This document shows positions 20,862-30,060 of a stretch of 64,000 nt of DNA, one piece after another. Positions within the stretch are counted from its first letter, which is position 1, and every line of letters begins with the position of its first letter. Made by a program: the position numbers and the translations under genes. The notes beneath the pieces were generated by a model. It saw only the letters and a list, made by a program, of their open reading frames with translations, was not told where the DNA came from and did not search any database. Origin of the DNA: Pseudoduganella namucuonensis (lineage in GTDB: Bacteria > Pseudomonadota > Gammaproteobacteria > Burkholderiales > Burkholderiaceae_D); the NCBI RefSeq assembly GCF_900116645.1, contig NZ_FPBO01000003.1, forward strand, positions 62,001 to 126,000, given 5' to 3'.

Positions 20862-21349
20862 GGCCGCGCCGCCGCGTGCAGGCCGCCGATGCGGTCCAGC
20901 TCCGCCTTCAGGCGCGCCCGGTCGCCCTTGAGCTCTTCCAGCGGCAGCGCGAGGAAGGCCTCGATGCGGGCGCGCAGCACGCGGTAGGCCAGCATGAAGG
21001 CGGCGTCGATCTCCTCCTCGGTGCCGGTGGCGTGGGCGGGGTCCTCCACGCCCCAGTGGGCGCGCGTCACGTCGCCCAGATAGGCGGGGCAGGTCTCGCC
21101 GGCCGCGCTGCCGCAAACGGTGATGACGATGTCCGGCGTCACCGGCAGCCCGTCCCACGATTTGCTGTGGCAGCCCTCGGTGGAGATGCCCTCGCGGGCC
21201 AGCAGCGCCAGGGATCGCGGGTGGACGTAGCCGGCCGGCTTGCTGCCGGCGCTGATGGCGCGCCAGCCGGCCGGGGCCAGATGGTTGAAGGTGGCCTCGC
21301 CCAGGATCGAGCGGCAGGAGTTGCCGGTGCAGAGTATCAGTACGTTCAT
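20858..21349 (-). CDS. arsC: Arsenate reductase (low-molecular-weight phosphatase fold)
   Basis: 163 residues. The P-loop C7-T-G-N-S-C-R13-S at the N terminus is the catalytic CX5R of LMW-phosphatase-type ArsC. Further cysteines C79 and C87 (TVCGSAAGETCP) suit the thioredoxin-linked relay of the pI258 type, though their spacing is one residue longer than in that enzyme. Cytoplasmic. The ATG overlaps the arsR stop and the stop overlaps the aqpS start, both ATGA. Confidence 0.92.
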   Translation of the reverse strand: MNVLILCTGNSCRSILGEATFNHLAPAGWRAISAGSKPAGYVHPRSLALLAREGISTEGCHSKSWDGLPVTPDIVITVCGSAAGETCPAYLGDVTRAHWGVEDPAHATGTEEEIDAAFMLAYRVLRARIEAFLALPLEELKGDRARLKAELDRIGGLHAAARP

Positions 21350-21681
21350 TGTGCTTCCGTGGTGGTGGGGGTGCATTTCGCGGAGGGCAGGCAGCCCTGG
21401 CCGGCGCAACAGTTGTCGGTGAGGAAGGACAGCACGCCGTTCATGGTGTCGAAGTTGGCGCTGTAGATGACGAAGCGCCCATCCTGGCGCGCCGTGACCA
21501 GGCCCGCGTGGGCCAGCTCCTTCAGGTGGAAGGACAGCGACGACGGCGCCATGTCCAGCTCCTCGGCGATCCTGCTGGCCGCCAGCCCCCGCGGGCCGAT
21601 CTGCACCAGCAGCCGGAACGCGGCCAGCCTGGATTCCTGCGCCAGCGCGGCCAGCGCGGCCAATACCGCTTTCGTTTCCAT
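21346..21681 (-). CDS. arsR: ArsR-family arsenic-responsive repressor
   Basis: 111 residues: winged helix-turn-helix (~residues 10-80, SRIAEELDMAPSSLSFHLKE) and a Cys-rich C-terminal tail with C91, C92 and C97 (NCCAGQGC), which resembles arsenite-binding sites placed at the C terminus in some ArsR proteins. First gene of the ars operon. A perfect dyad lies 26-49 bp upstream of the start. An ATG three codons upstream (21690) is an alternative start but leaves no room for a ribosome site. Confidence 0.93.
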   Translation of the reverse strand: METKAVLAALAALAQESRLAAFRLLVQIGPRGLAASRIAEELDMAPSSLSFHLKELAHAGLVTARQDGRFVIYSANFDTMNGVLSFLTDNCCAGQGCLPSAKCTPTTTEAQ

Positions 21682-21706
21682 GAGAATCATCCTGAAGGTT
21701 CTATAT

Positions 21707-21730
21707 TTCGATAATAGTCGAATTATCGAA
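21707..21730 (-). promoter_or_regulatory. ArsR operator dyad
   Basis: TTCGATAAT (21707-21715) and ATTATCGAA (21722-21730) are perfect reverse complements separated by 6 bp, in an AT-rich stretch directly upstream of arsR. The size and the TTCGATAAT half-site fit ArsR/SmtB-family operators. It probably overlaps the core promoter (a TTGATT-like -35 lies at its distal edge). Confidence 0.75.
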
Positions 21731-21813
21731 TCAATGCAACGGCGATTGCCCAAGGGCAGCGCGCGGCGTATAAAATGGCCTTGGGAAGCTGCTACATACA
21801 CGTGGGGGCGCGC

Positions 21814-22689
21814 ATGCGTGACATTCTGCAGGCGGTGGGAAGGGCATGGGCGGCGGCGCTGTGCGCGGCGGCCTGCCTGGGCCACGCGGCGGCGGCCGCT
21901 CCGGCCAATGCCGCCCCCGGCGGCGACAGGCCAATCCGCATCGGCCTGCAGAACGCGATCGCGCCCTTCGTCATGCCCGGCCACCAGTCCGGCATGCTGG
22001 TGGACGTGATGCGCGCAGCCCTCGCCAGCCAGCGGGTGCGCGCCGAATTCATCTACCTGCCCCATGTGCGCATGGAACAAGCCCTGCGCGACGGCACGGC
22101 CGACATCAGCACCTCCGCCAAGCCGGAGACCAGCGGCCCGGGCGCCGTGCTCAGCCGCTGGCCGGTGACCTACTTCCGCAACGTGGCCATCGCCGTGCGC
22201 GCGCGCGTGCCCGCGCTGTCCGGCCTGGACGACCTGGCGCGCCTGCGGGTGACCGCCTTCCGCCGCGCGCACGAGGTGCTCGGCCCGGCCTACCGCGCCG
22301 CCATGGCGGGGAACCCCAACTACCGCGAGGCGGAGGCGATGCCGTCGGCGTCGCTGTTCATCGAACGCACCGACGTGATCGTCTCGCAGCGCGACATCTT
22401 CCACTACTACCTGAGCAGGCAGATGCCGGACTGGCGCGCGCGCCAGCGGGAGCTGGTCTACCACGACGTGCTCGGCCCCGGCAATATGTACTGGATGGCG
22501 TTCCGCACCGAGGCCCAGCGCGACATGTTCGAGCGCGGCCTGGCGGCCATCTACGCCTCCGGCGAGATCGACCGCATCATCGAGCGCTACCGCGACGAGC
22601 ACGGCACCACGCGCGACTTCTTCCTGGCGCTGGATTGCCACTTCCGTCCCGCCCATCCCAAGGCTTGCCGCGAGTTGACCGGGCGCTAG
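21814..22689 (+). CDS. Periplasmic substrate-binding protein, family 3-like
   Basis: 291 residues with an Ala-rich N-terminal signal sequence (cleavage around residues 25-35), then the two-lobed type II periplasmic fold: IRIGLQNAIAPFVMPGHQSG, then DGTADISTSAKPE and ERGLAAIYASGEIDRIIERY near the end. The closest general group is the amino-acid-binding SBP_bac_3 family, often found alone in Oxalobacteraceae. No permease or ATPase of matching type is adjacent. The ligand is unknown. The start at 21814 (MRDILQAV) precedes the signal peptide; an upstream ATG at 21775 is possible. Confidence 0.8.
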   Translation: MRDILQAVGRAWAAALCAAACLGHAAAAAPANAAPGGDRPIRIGLQNAIAPFVMPGHQSGMLVDVMRAALASQRVRAEFIYLPHVRMEQALRDGTADISTSAKPETSGPGAVLSRWPVTYFRNVAIAVRARVPALSGLDDLARLRVTAFRRAHEVLGPAYRAAMAGNPNYREAEAMPSASLFIERTDVIVSQRDIFHYYLSRQMPDWRARQRELVYHDVLGPGNMYWMAFRTEAQRDMFERGLAAIYASGEIDRIIERYRDEHGTTRDFFLALDCHFRPAHPKACRELTGR

Positions 22690-22787
22690 AGGCCCACTGT
22701 CCGGAAACGCACACCCGCCGCGTCCGCTATCGGACAGCCGGCGGGCCCGCGCCGTCCGATCCGGCGCGATCGGGCGCGATCGGCGCG

Positions 22788-22802
22788 TGGCATGGAAGTT
22801 GC
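22788..22802 (+). promoter_or_regulatory. Sigma-54 (RpoN) promoter of the ABC exporter genes
   Basis: TGGCATGGAAGTTGC contains GG (22789-22790) and GC (22801-22802) separated by exactly 10 bp, the -24/-12 arrangement, and closely matches TGGCAC-N5-TTGC. It lies about 90 bp before the ATPase start. A spaced dyad, CTGTCCG (22697-22703) with CGGACAG (22731-22737), lies about 60-90 bp upstream and could be an activator site. A sigma-54-dependent activator is therefore expected but is not in the window. Confidence 0.7.
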
Positions 22803-22892
22803 GATTCAAGCAGTCATCGAATCGGCCATGCCGGCCCGGCCCGGCGCGATTCACCAAATAAGATTTTCATTGATACGGACCCGGAGATGATA

Positions 22893-23609
<717 letters not shown>

Positions 23610-23622
23610 CCGGGAAGCCCAC

Positions 23623-26064
23623 GTGAAACCGCGGGACTTCCGTATCGGCTGGCGCACCCTGGTGCAGGAACCGGCCTACTCGCTGGTCGTCGTTGGCGGC
23701 CTGGGCCTGGGCTTCGCGGCGGCGCTGCTGCTGTTCGGCTTTGTGCGCTATTCGTGGCAGTACAACCACCACGTGCCCGACGTGGACAATGTGTACGTGG
23801 TGAAGCAGCGCTACAACGTCGATCCCAAGGCGCCGTGGTTCGACCAGGCGCCCATGCTGCTGCACGCGGCGGCGGCCGGCGCGCCCGGCGTGGCCGGGGC
23901 CACGCTGTACCTGCCGTCGCGCCCGCAAGGGATGGGCCTGACCGCCAGCGTCGACGGCCGCTTGCACAGCCTGGCCAGCCAGACCGTGCTGCCGGGCTTC
24001 GCGTCCATGCTGGGCGTGCGCGCGCTGCGGGGCGACCTGAAGGCGGCGCTGGAGCGGCCGGAGGGCATCGCCATCACCGGCGAGCTGGCCGAGCGCCTGT
24101 ACGGCGGCGCCGACGCGCTGGGCCGCACCATGCTGGTGGAGGGCAAGACGCTGCGCGTGGACGCCATCCTGCGCACGCCGCCGGCCAACACCACCATCCC
24201 TTTCGAGGCGCTGATCGGCGTGAACTCGTCGCTGGCGGCGGACGTGCGCGAGGAGATGCTCACCGGCCAACAGGGCTGGTGGGGCAAGGTGCTGATCCGC
24301 GTCCACCCCGGCGCCTCGCTGCCCGCCATCACGGCGGCCCTGCAGCGGGCGGTGGACGAGGCGCCCGCGCTGCGCAAGCAGGCGCCCGAGGTCAAACAGC
24401 GCCTGGGCGGCCGCAAGGCGATGGATATCGCGCTGGGGCCGCTGGGCGAGGCGTATTTCGACACCGGCGTCACCGCCAACTTCATCGACGGCGCGGGCCG
24501 GCGCGCCAATCCGGTGGCGGTGGCCGGCCTGGGCGCGATCGCCGTGCTGATCCTGGCGCTGGCGGCCGTCAACTACATCAACCTGGCGGCGGTGCGGGTG
24601 TTGCGGCGCCAGCGCGAGGTGGCCATGCGCAAGGTGCTGGGCGCCAGCGTGCGCCGGATCGTCGCGCAGCTGCTGACCGAATCCATGCTGGTGTCCATGC
24701 TGGCCACGCTGATCGGCCTGCTGCTGGCGTGGATGGCCCTGCCGCTGTTTTCCGCGCTGGTCGACCGCAGGCTGGACGGCATGCTGTCGGCCCAGAACAT
24801 CGCCGCGGCGCTGGCGCTGGGCGTGCTGCTCGGCCTGCTCACCGCCGCCTACCCGGCCTGGATCGCGGCGCGCGTCCCGCCCAGCAAGGCGCTGGCGGGC
24901 AGGGGCGGCGCCGAATCGGCCGGCGGCATGCGGCTGCGCCGCGTGATGACGGTGCTGCAAGTGGCCACCGCCATGGGGTTCGCCAGCGTCACCCTGGCCA
25001 TCGCCTGGCAGACCGCCTACGCCATGCGCGCCTCGCCGGGCTTCGACCCCTCGGCGCTGCTGATCATCGACCTGCCGGAGCCGTCCAGGTACGGCGCACA
25101 GGCGCGCGGCTTCGTGGCCGCGCTGCGCGCGCGGCCCGGCGTGGACGGCGTCGCCATCCTGCAGGACGCGGTGGGCCGCAACACCGACGTCTGGTTCCGC
25201 GAGCTGAAGCGCCCCGGCGGCGCCAGCGTGCCGATGGAAATGAAGCTGGTGAGCGCCAACTTCTTCGAGCAATACCGCATCCGGCCGGAATCGGGCCGCC
25301 TGTACGATCCGCGCCTGGACCGGGAGGACGATCCGGTGCCGCTGATCCTGAACGCCATCGCCGCGCGCGAACTGGGCTTCAGCAATCCCACGGCGGCGCT
25401 GGGGCAAACCGTGTTGTTCACCGGCTTCGACAACAAGGTCGTGCACAAACGCGTGATCGGCATCGCGCCCGACCTGCGCTTCCAGTCGCTGCGCGAGCCG
25501 CAACGCGCGATGGCCTACGAGCTGGGAACGGGCGGCACCACGCTCAGCGTGCGCGCCGCCGGATCGCCGGCGCGGCTGGAGGCGGTGGTGCGCGAGGTGT
25601 GGCCCCGATACTTCCCGGACGCGATCCTGAAGACGCACGGCGCGGCCGACATCCTGGCCGCCAACTACGCCGAGGACGCGCGCATGGCCAGGCTGCTGGC
25701 GCTGGCCACCGGCATCGCGCTGGCGATCGCCGCCTTCGGCACCTATGTGCTGTCGGCCCACACGGTGCAGCGGCGGGCGCGGGAAATCGTGCTGCGCAAG
25801 CTGCACGGCGCGGGGCGTGGCGCCATCGGCCTGCTGGTGGTGCGCGAGATCGGCGCGCTGACGCTGGTGTCGGCCGCGATCGGGCTGCCGCTGGCGGCGG
25901 TGGCGATCCGGCGCTACCTGGCCACCTACGTCGAGCACGCGCCCATCGGCCACTGGACCTTGCCGCTGGCGCTGGCCTGCACGCTCGCCATCGCCTTCCT
26001 GGCGGTGGCGCGGCACGCGTGGATGGCGATGGGGATGAAGCCGGCGGAGGCGCTGCGGGGCTAG
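23623..26064 (+). CDS. ABC transporter permease, MacB/FtsX-like (two FtsX domains)
   Basis: 813 residues: N-terminal transmembrane helix (~10-37), a periplasmic MacB-like core domain, a first FtsX-type triple-helix block (~295-425), a further helix (~440-465), a second periplasmic domain and a second FtsX block (~685-805). The duplicated architecture matches large exporters whose export substrate is unknown. It ends 17 bp before a CGTCCGG-CAA-CCGGACG stem-loop. Confidence 0.88.
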   Translation: MKPRDFRIGWRTLVQEPAYSLVVVGGLGLGFAAALLLFGFVRYSWQYNHHVPDVDNVYVVKQRYNVDPKAPWFDQAPMLLHAAAAGAPGVAGATLYLPSRPQGMGLTASVDGRLHSLASQTVLPGFASMLGVRALRGDLKAALERPEGIAITGELAERLYGGADALGRTMLVEGKTLRVDAILRTPPANTTIPFEALIGVNSSLAADVREEMLTGQQGWWGKVLIRVHPGASLPAITAALQRAVDEAPALRKQAPEVKQRLGGRKAMDIALGPLGEAYFDTGVTANFIDGAGRRANPVAVAGLGAIAVLILALAAVNYINLAAVRVLRRQREVAMRKVLGASVRRIVAQLLTESMLVSMLATLIGLLLAWMALPLFSALVDRRLDGMLSAQNIAAALALGVLLGLLTAAYPAWIAARVPPSKALAGRGGAESAGGMRLRRVMTVLQVATAMGFASVTLAIAWQTAYAMRASPGFDPSALLIIDLPEPSRYGAQARGFVAALRARPGVDGVAILQDAVGRNTDVWFRELKRPGGASVPMEMKLVSANFFEQYRIRPESGRLYDPRLDREDDPVPLILNAIAARELGFSNPTAALGQTVLFTGFDNKVVHKRVIGIAPDLRFQSLREPQRAMAYELGTGGTTLSVRAAGSPARLEAVVREVWPRYFPDAILKTHGAADILAANYAEDARMARLLALATGIALAIAAFGTYVLSAHTVQRRAREIVLRKLHGAGRGAIGLLVVREIGALTLVSAAIGLPLAAVAIRRYLATYVEHAPIGHWTLPLALACTLAIAFLAVARHAWMAMGMKPAEALRG

Positions 26065-26078
26065 CCTCCACGGGTGGC

Positions 26079-26095
26079 CGTCCGGCAACCGGACG
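26079..26095 (+). terminator. Stem-loop after the ABC permease gene
   Basis: CGTCCGG-CAA-CCGGACG forms a perfect 7-bp stem 15 bp after the permease stop. No T-run follows, so it is a weak or factor-dependent terminator, or an mRNA-stabilising hairpin. Confidence 0.35.
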
Positions 26096-26240
26096 ACGCG
26101 GTTTCCACGGCGCCGATAAACTCTTTTGCAAGTACGGTTGACCAGCGAACTGGTTTTTGACGCGGTTTCGACTTAGTATGGAATCGCGCCTGGAATCTCA
26201 GCGGGGCGCTTCGGATGGGCTACCAACCACGGGAGTGAAC

Positions 26241-26606
26241 ATGACGACCGACGCGCCGCTGCCAGGGGGGCAGGACAGCAACGTTCCTGAAATGAAATTC
26301 CGGACCCTGCTCTACCGCTTCATGTTCTTCGACTGGCTGTTCGCCGACGTGAGCGCGGCGCGCAATCTGTTCGAACGCCACGCGGCGGTCCAGCACAACC
26401 GGCGCATGAGCCGCTACCTGCCGGTCTACCTGCGGCGCTGGTCCGTGCTGGCGGCGTTCGATTTCGGGCTCGGCTTCCTGTTCGAGCGCATCCTGCAGGC
26501 CACCATGCTGTCGGCCTGGTTCTTCACCTGGTCGTGTGTGACGATCACGGGCATGGTGGTCATCACCGTGGCGTGGGTGCTGCTGGCTTTCGCGCGCCTG
26601 CCTTGA
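26241..26606 (+). CDS. Small membrane protein of unknown function
   Basis: 121 residues. The N-terminal half is polar (MTTDAPLPGGQDSNVPEMKF); a mid-segment has aromatic-rich RTLLYRFMFFDWLFADV, and two clear transmembrane helices follow (~74-92 and ~95-118). GGGAG 5 bp before the ATG supports this start over an upstream ATG at 26157. No family recognised. It is separated by 176 bp from the ABC permease and probably has its own promoter. Confidence 0.6.
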   Translation: MTTDAPLPGGQDSNVPEMKFRTLLYRFMFFDWLFADVSAARNLFERHAAVQHNRRMSRYLPVYLRRWSVLAAFDFGLGFLFERILQATMLSAWFFTWSCVTITGMVVITVAWVLLAFARLP

Positions 26607-26711
26607 CGGAAGCAATTATTTTGGCCTGTCCAGAAACTTGTTGCGGCCTGACCACATTTAAATCGGACTGACCGATTTACAATGCTCCACCACCACAGGG
26701 GGATGGAGCGA

Positions 26712-27947
26712 ATGCCGACGACAAAGACACATCGTATCGCGCTGCTGTTCAACGCGAACAAGATATTCGACCGCGAGGTGCTCGCCGGCGTCGCCAGCTA
26801 CCTGAGCGGCAACCGCATCTTCTGGGACTTGTTCCTGGAGGAGGACTTCCGGCTGCGCCTGTCCGGCATCGAGCAGTGGCGGGGCCACGGCATCATCGCC
26901 GACTTCGACGATCCGGCGGTGGCGGCGGCGCTGGCGAGCTGCCGCGTCCCCGTGGTGGCCGTGGGCGGCTCGTACGAGGACGCGGCGGACTATCCGCCCG
27001 GCGTGCCCTACGTGGCCACCGACAATTTCCAGCTCGTCAAGCTGGCCTACGAGCACCTGATCGATTCCGGGCTGCGCAAGCTCGCGCTGTTCAGCCTGCC
27101 CGAAGCGCCGGAGAACCGCTGGGCGCAGGAGCGCGAGAAGGCCTTCCGCGCGCTGCTGCGCGGCGACCGGATGGAGCCCGAGGTCTTCCGCGGCCAGTGC
27201 ACGCGCGCGCCGTCGTGGGACGCGGCGCTGGAGCGGCAGGTGGCGTGGTTGCGCGGCCTGCCCAAGCCGGTCGGCGTCATCGCCGTCACCGACGCCCGCG
27301 CGCGCCAGCTGATGCAGGCGTGCGCGCTGGCCGGCATCGCCGTGCCGGAGCAGGTGGCGGTGATCGGCATCGACAACGACCCGATGGCGCGCATGCTGAC
27401 CCGCATTCCCATGAGCTCGGTGATCCAGAATGGCCAGGAGATCGGCCGCGCGGCGGCGCAACTGCTGACCCGCATGCTGCACGGCGCGCAGCTGCGCGAC
27501 ACGCGCATCCTGGTGCCGCCGGCGGGCATCAACGCGCTCGCGTCCTCCCGCCACGAGCCGGCCAGGCACCCGCACGTGATGCGGGCGCGCCACTACATCC
27601 GCCAGTTCGCCTGCCTGGGCATCAAGACCGGGCAGGTGGCCGAATACGTCGGCATATCGCGCTCCTCGCTGGAAAGCCATTTCCGCCAGGAGCTGGGCCA
27701 CAGCGTGCACGACGAGATCCTGCGCATCCGGCTCGACGCCGCCACCGCGATCCTGGAAACGGGCGACTGCAAGCTGGCCGACGTGGCGCGCAAGTGCGGC
27801 TTCACCTCCAGCCACTACATGCACTCCGTGTTCAAGCGGGAGCTGGGATGCTCGCCGCGCACCTACCAGGCGCGCCTGGGCGAAGCCGCCGGCGCCGGCT
27901 TCAACCGCGACACGCCATACATCACCAGCGCCAGCCCGCCGATCTGA
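26712..27947 (+). CDS. XylR-like transcriptional regulator (LacI-like sensor, AraC-type DNA-binding domain)
   Basis: 411 residues. A periplasmic-binding-protein-like sensor domain at ~6-285 (IALLFNANKIFDREVLAGV; VIGIDNDPMARMLT) and a C-terminal AraC-type double helix-turn-helix (~300-400; TGQVAEYVGISRSSLESHFR and LADVARKCGFTSSHYMHSVF). This is the domain plan of XylR of Escherichia coli, which senses xylose. No xyl genes are in the window, so the sugar is open. The 3' end overlaps the convergent EamA gene by 85 bp. A GGGGGA stretch 8 bp before 26712 decides the start. Confidence 0.87.
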   Translation: MPTTKTHRIALLFNANKIFDREVLAGVASYLSGNRIFWDLFLEEDFRLRLSGIEQWRGHGIIADFDDPAVAAALASCRVPVVAVGGSYEDAADYPPGVPYVATDNFQLVKLAYEHLIDSGLRKLALFSLPEAPENRWAQEREKAFRALLRGDRMEPEVFRGQCTRAPSWDAALERQVAWLRGLPKPVGVIAVTDARARQLMQACALAGIAVPEQVAVIGIDNDPMARMLTRIPMSSVIQNGQEIGRAAAQLLTRMLHGAQLRDTRILVPPAGINALASSRHEPARHPHVMRARHYIRQFACLGIKTGQVAEYVGISRSSLESHFRQELGHSVHDEILRIRLDAATAILETGDCKLADVARKCGFTSSHYMHSVFKRELGCSPRTYQARLGEAAGAGFNRDTPYITSASPPI

Positions 27948-28819
27948 AACACCGACAAGGTTTCGCCCAGCAGCGCCCAGCTCGCCAGCACCGTCAACAC
28001 CGGCCCCAGGCTGCCGACCGCCGCCGCCTGCGCGGCCCCCATGCGCTGGATCGCCAGGGCCATCCAGTAGATCGGCAGCGCCGTCGACAGCAAGGCCATC
28101 AGACTCGCGTTCAGCCACACGCCGGAGGGCAGGGCGGCCAGTTCCGACGGCCTGCCCGCGACCAGGTAGTGCGCCAGGACCAGGACCGAGGAGGCGCCGC
28201 CGGCCAGGCCGGACAGGCGCATGGAGCCGAGACGGCTCACCATCGCGCCGGTGCCGAGGTAGTACAGGGCGTAGGTGACGGCGCTGGCGAACACCCAGGC
28301 CGCGCCCGTCATCACCTGCGTCCCGTGGCTGGCGAAGCTCACGTCGTGGACGAAGGCGATGCCCAGGCCCGCGTAGCAGACCGCCATCGCCTGCGCCACG
28401 CGGACCGAGGGCCATTTGCGCAGCGCGATGGCCTGGAACACCAGCACCAGCGTCGGGTAGAGGTACAGGATCAGGCGTTCAAGACCCGCGCTGATGTATT
28501 CCAGCCCATAGAAATCGAACAGGCTCGACAGGTAGTAGCCGAACATCCCCAGCAGCACGATGCGCGCCATGTCCATGCCGCAGAGCGGGGCCCGCGCCTT
28601 GTCCCGGCTGAGCCACACCAGCCAGGCGAACAGCGGCAGGGCGATTCCCATGCGCATGGCGAGCAGCGTGAGGGCGTCCACCGGCCCGGCCGCGTAGCCC
28701 AGCTTGACGAACACCGCCTTGAGGCTGAAGCCGGCGGCGGACAGCACGGCGTACAGGCGGCCGTCCGTGGCCCATTGTTGGAAAGGTAAGCGCGCGAGGT
28801 TCATGGGCGTGAGGTTCAT
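27863..28819 (-). CDS. EamA-family (DMT) transporter
   Basis: 318 residues with about 10 transmembrane helices in two repeated EamA units (~20-155 and ~168-305); GLEYISAGLERLILYLYPTL and the second-unit equivalent are typical. The family exports amino acids and other small metabolites; the substrate is not evident. Divergent from the LysR gene at 28914, with a 94-bp shared region holding nested dyads, so that regulator probably controls it. Starts at 28819 or 28804. Confidence 0.87.
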   Translation of the reverse strand: MNLTPMNLARLPFQQWATDGRLYAVLSAAGFSLKAVFVKLGYAAGPVDALTLLAMRMGIALPLFAWLVWLSRDKARAPLCGMDMARIVLLGMFGYYLSSLFDFYGLEYISAGLERLILYLYPTLVLVFQAIALRKWPSVRVAQAMAVCYAGLGIAFVHDVSFASHGTQVMTGAAWVFASAVTYALYYLGTGAMVSRLGSMRLSGLAGGASSVLVLAHYLVAGRPSELAALPSGVWLNASLMALLSTALPIYWMALAIQRMGAAQAAAVGSLGPVLTVLASWALLGETLSVFQIGGLALVMYGVSRLKPAPAASPRRAW

Positions 28820-28850
28820 GGTGTGGTTTCCCGGGTGAGGCCTTATTCTG

Positions 28851-28902
28851 CCGCGAAGCGAAGCGGGCTAGAATGCTTGTTTTATATACCTAGCCTTCGC
28901 GG
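28851..28902. promoter_or_regulatory. Nested dyads in the EamA/LysR divergent region
   Basis: CCGCGAAG (28851-28858) pairs with CTTCGCGG (28895-28902), and inside it GGCTAG (28866-28871) pairs with CTAGCC (28890-28895). Such dyads between a LysR gene and a divergent target are the usual operator placement. Confidence 0.55.
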
Positions 28903-28913
28903 TAAGAGAAACC

Positions 28914-29822
28914 ATGCATTTCGACCTCGTCGACCTCCGCCTGCTGGCCGCCATCGCCGACGCGGGCAGCCTGAGCAAGGCTGCCGCCGGCTTCCCCATC
29001 GCGCTGTCGGCGGCCAGCAACCGCCTGCGCAACTTCGAGCAACGCTGCGGGCTGGCGCTGTTCACCCGCAACGCGGACGGCATGGAGGTGACGCCGGCGG
29101 GCCGCCTGGTGCTGGACCGCGCCCGCCACGTGCTGGGCGAGACGGAGCGGCTCAAGGAGACGCTGCGCGACCTGGCGGGCCAGCGCAGGATCACCTTGCG
29201 GCTGGCGGGCACCACGGTGGCGAACAGCACCTTCCTGCCGGCAGCGCTGGGCCCGTTCCTGGCGGACTACCCCGAGATCGACCTGCAGCTGGTGGAGCAG
29301 AACAGCTCGGACGTGCTGCTGGCGGTGCAAGCGGGCGAGGTGGACATCGGCGTCCTCGATGGCAACCTGGCCACCAGCGGCGTGACCTCGCTGCCGTTCC
29401 GCCACGACAGGCTGGTGTTGCTGGTGCCGAGCGGCCACGCGCTGGCCGGGAGCGGCGCCGTGCAGCTGAAGGACGCGCTCGGCTTCGCCTTCGTCTGCCT
29501 GCCGCCGGAGCGGGCCATGCAGCGCTTCGTGGAGGAGATGGCCATGCAGAGCGCCAGGCCGTTGAAGATACGGGTGCGGGCGCCGAGTTTCTCCGCCATC
29601 GCCCAGCTGGTCGCCGAAAGGGCCGGCATCGCCATGCTGCCGGAGGCGGTGGCGTCGCGCCACGTGCGCGAGCTGCCGGTGACGATGGTGGGGCTGGAGA
29701 ACGCGTGGGCGACGAGGGAACTGCGCATCTGCATCCGCGAGTGGGCCGGCTTGTCCACCCATGCGCGGCAATTGGTGGGCTACCTTTCGCAAGGAGAGCC
29801 ACAGCGGAAAAGCAGTGGTTGA
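28914..29822 (+). CDS. LysR-family transcriptional regulator
   Basis: 302 residues: N-terminal helix-turn-helix (~3-62; SLSKAAAGFPIALSAASNRLRNFE) and a LysR effector-binding domain (~87-295). Likely regulates the divergent EamA transporter through the dyad in between. A stem-loop follows the gene (29842-29861), then an IS605-type element. Confidence 0.9.
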   Translation: MHFDLVDLRLLAAIADAGSLSKAAAGFPIALSAASNRLRNFEQRCGLALFTRNADGMEVTPAGRLVLDRARHVLGETERLKETLRDLAGQRRITLRLAGTTVANSTFLPAALGPFLADYPEIDLQLVEQNSSDVLLAVQAGEVDIGVLDGNLATSGVTSLPFRHDRLVLLVPSGHALAGSGAVQLKDALGFAFVCLPPERAMQRFVEEMAMQSARPLKIRVRAPSFSAIAQLVAERAGIAMLPEAVASRHVRELPVTMVGLENAWATRELRICIREWAGLSTHARQLVGYLSQGEPQRKSSG

Positions 29823-29841
29823 CCCATTGAAATGACGCTGG

Positions 29842-29861
29842 GTCTCCCGCAGCAGGGAGAC
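29842..29861 (+). terminator. Stem-loop after the LysR gene
   Basis: GTCTCCC (29842-29848) pairs perfectly with GGGAGAC (29855-29861). A T-run (CTTTTTTTCC) appears about 15 bp later, so it is only partly terminator-like. Confidence 0.4.
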
Positions 29862-29902
29862 GTTAAGATAATCATCCTTTTTTTCCTTAGCGGACCAACC
29901 CA

Positions 29903-30060
29903 TTGACGTCCTCTCCGCCCTAAAGGACGGAGATTCCTACAGCCAGCGTCGCACGTCCGCGACGGAGAATGTTTAACGCAGCATTGAGATCACGATCATG
30001 TCCGGCACCGCAATCACCACATCGCCATTCTCTTACTCCAAGGTCCGCGATACCTTTCGG
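29903..30060 (-). ncRNA. Candidate omega-RNA (reRNA) at the tnpB 3' end
   Basis: In characterised TnpB elements the guide RNA overlaps the tnpB 3' end and runs through the right end, with the guide taken from flanking DNA. By analogy the scaffold would lie here and include the hairpin 29913-29932; the guide would be the minus strand leftwards from about 29903 (beginning TGGGTTGGTCCG). Not seen directly; limits are approximate. Confidence 0.35.
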
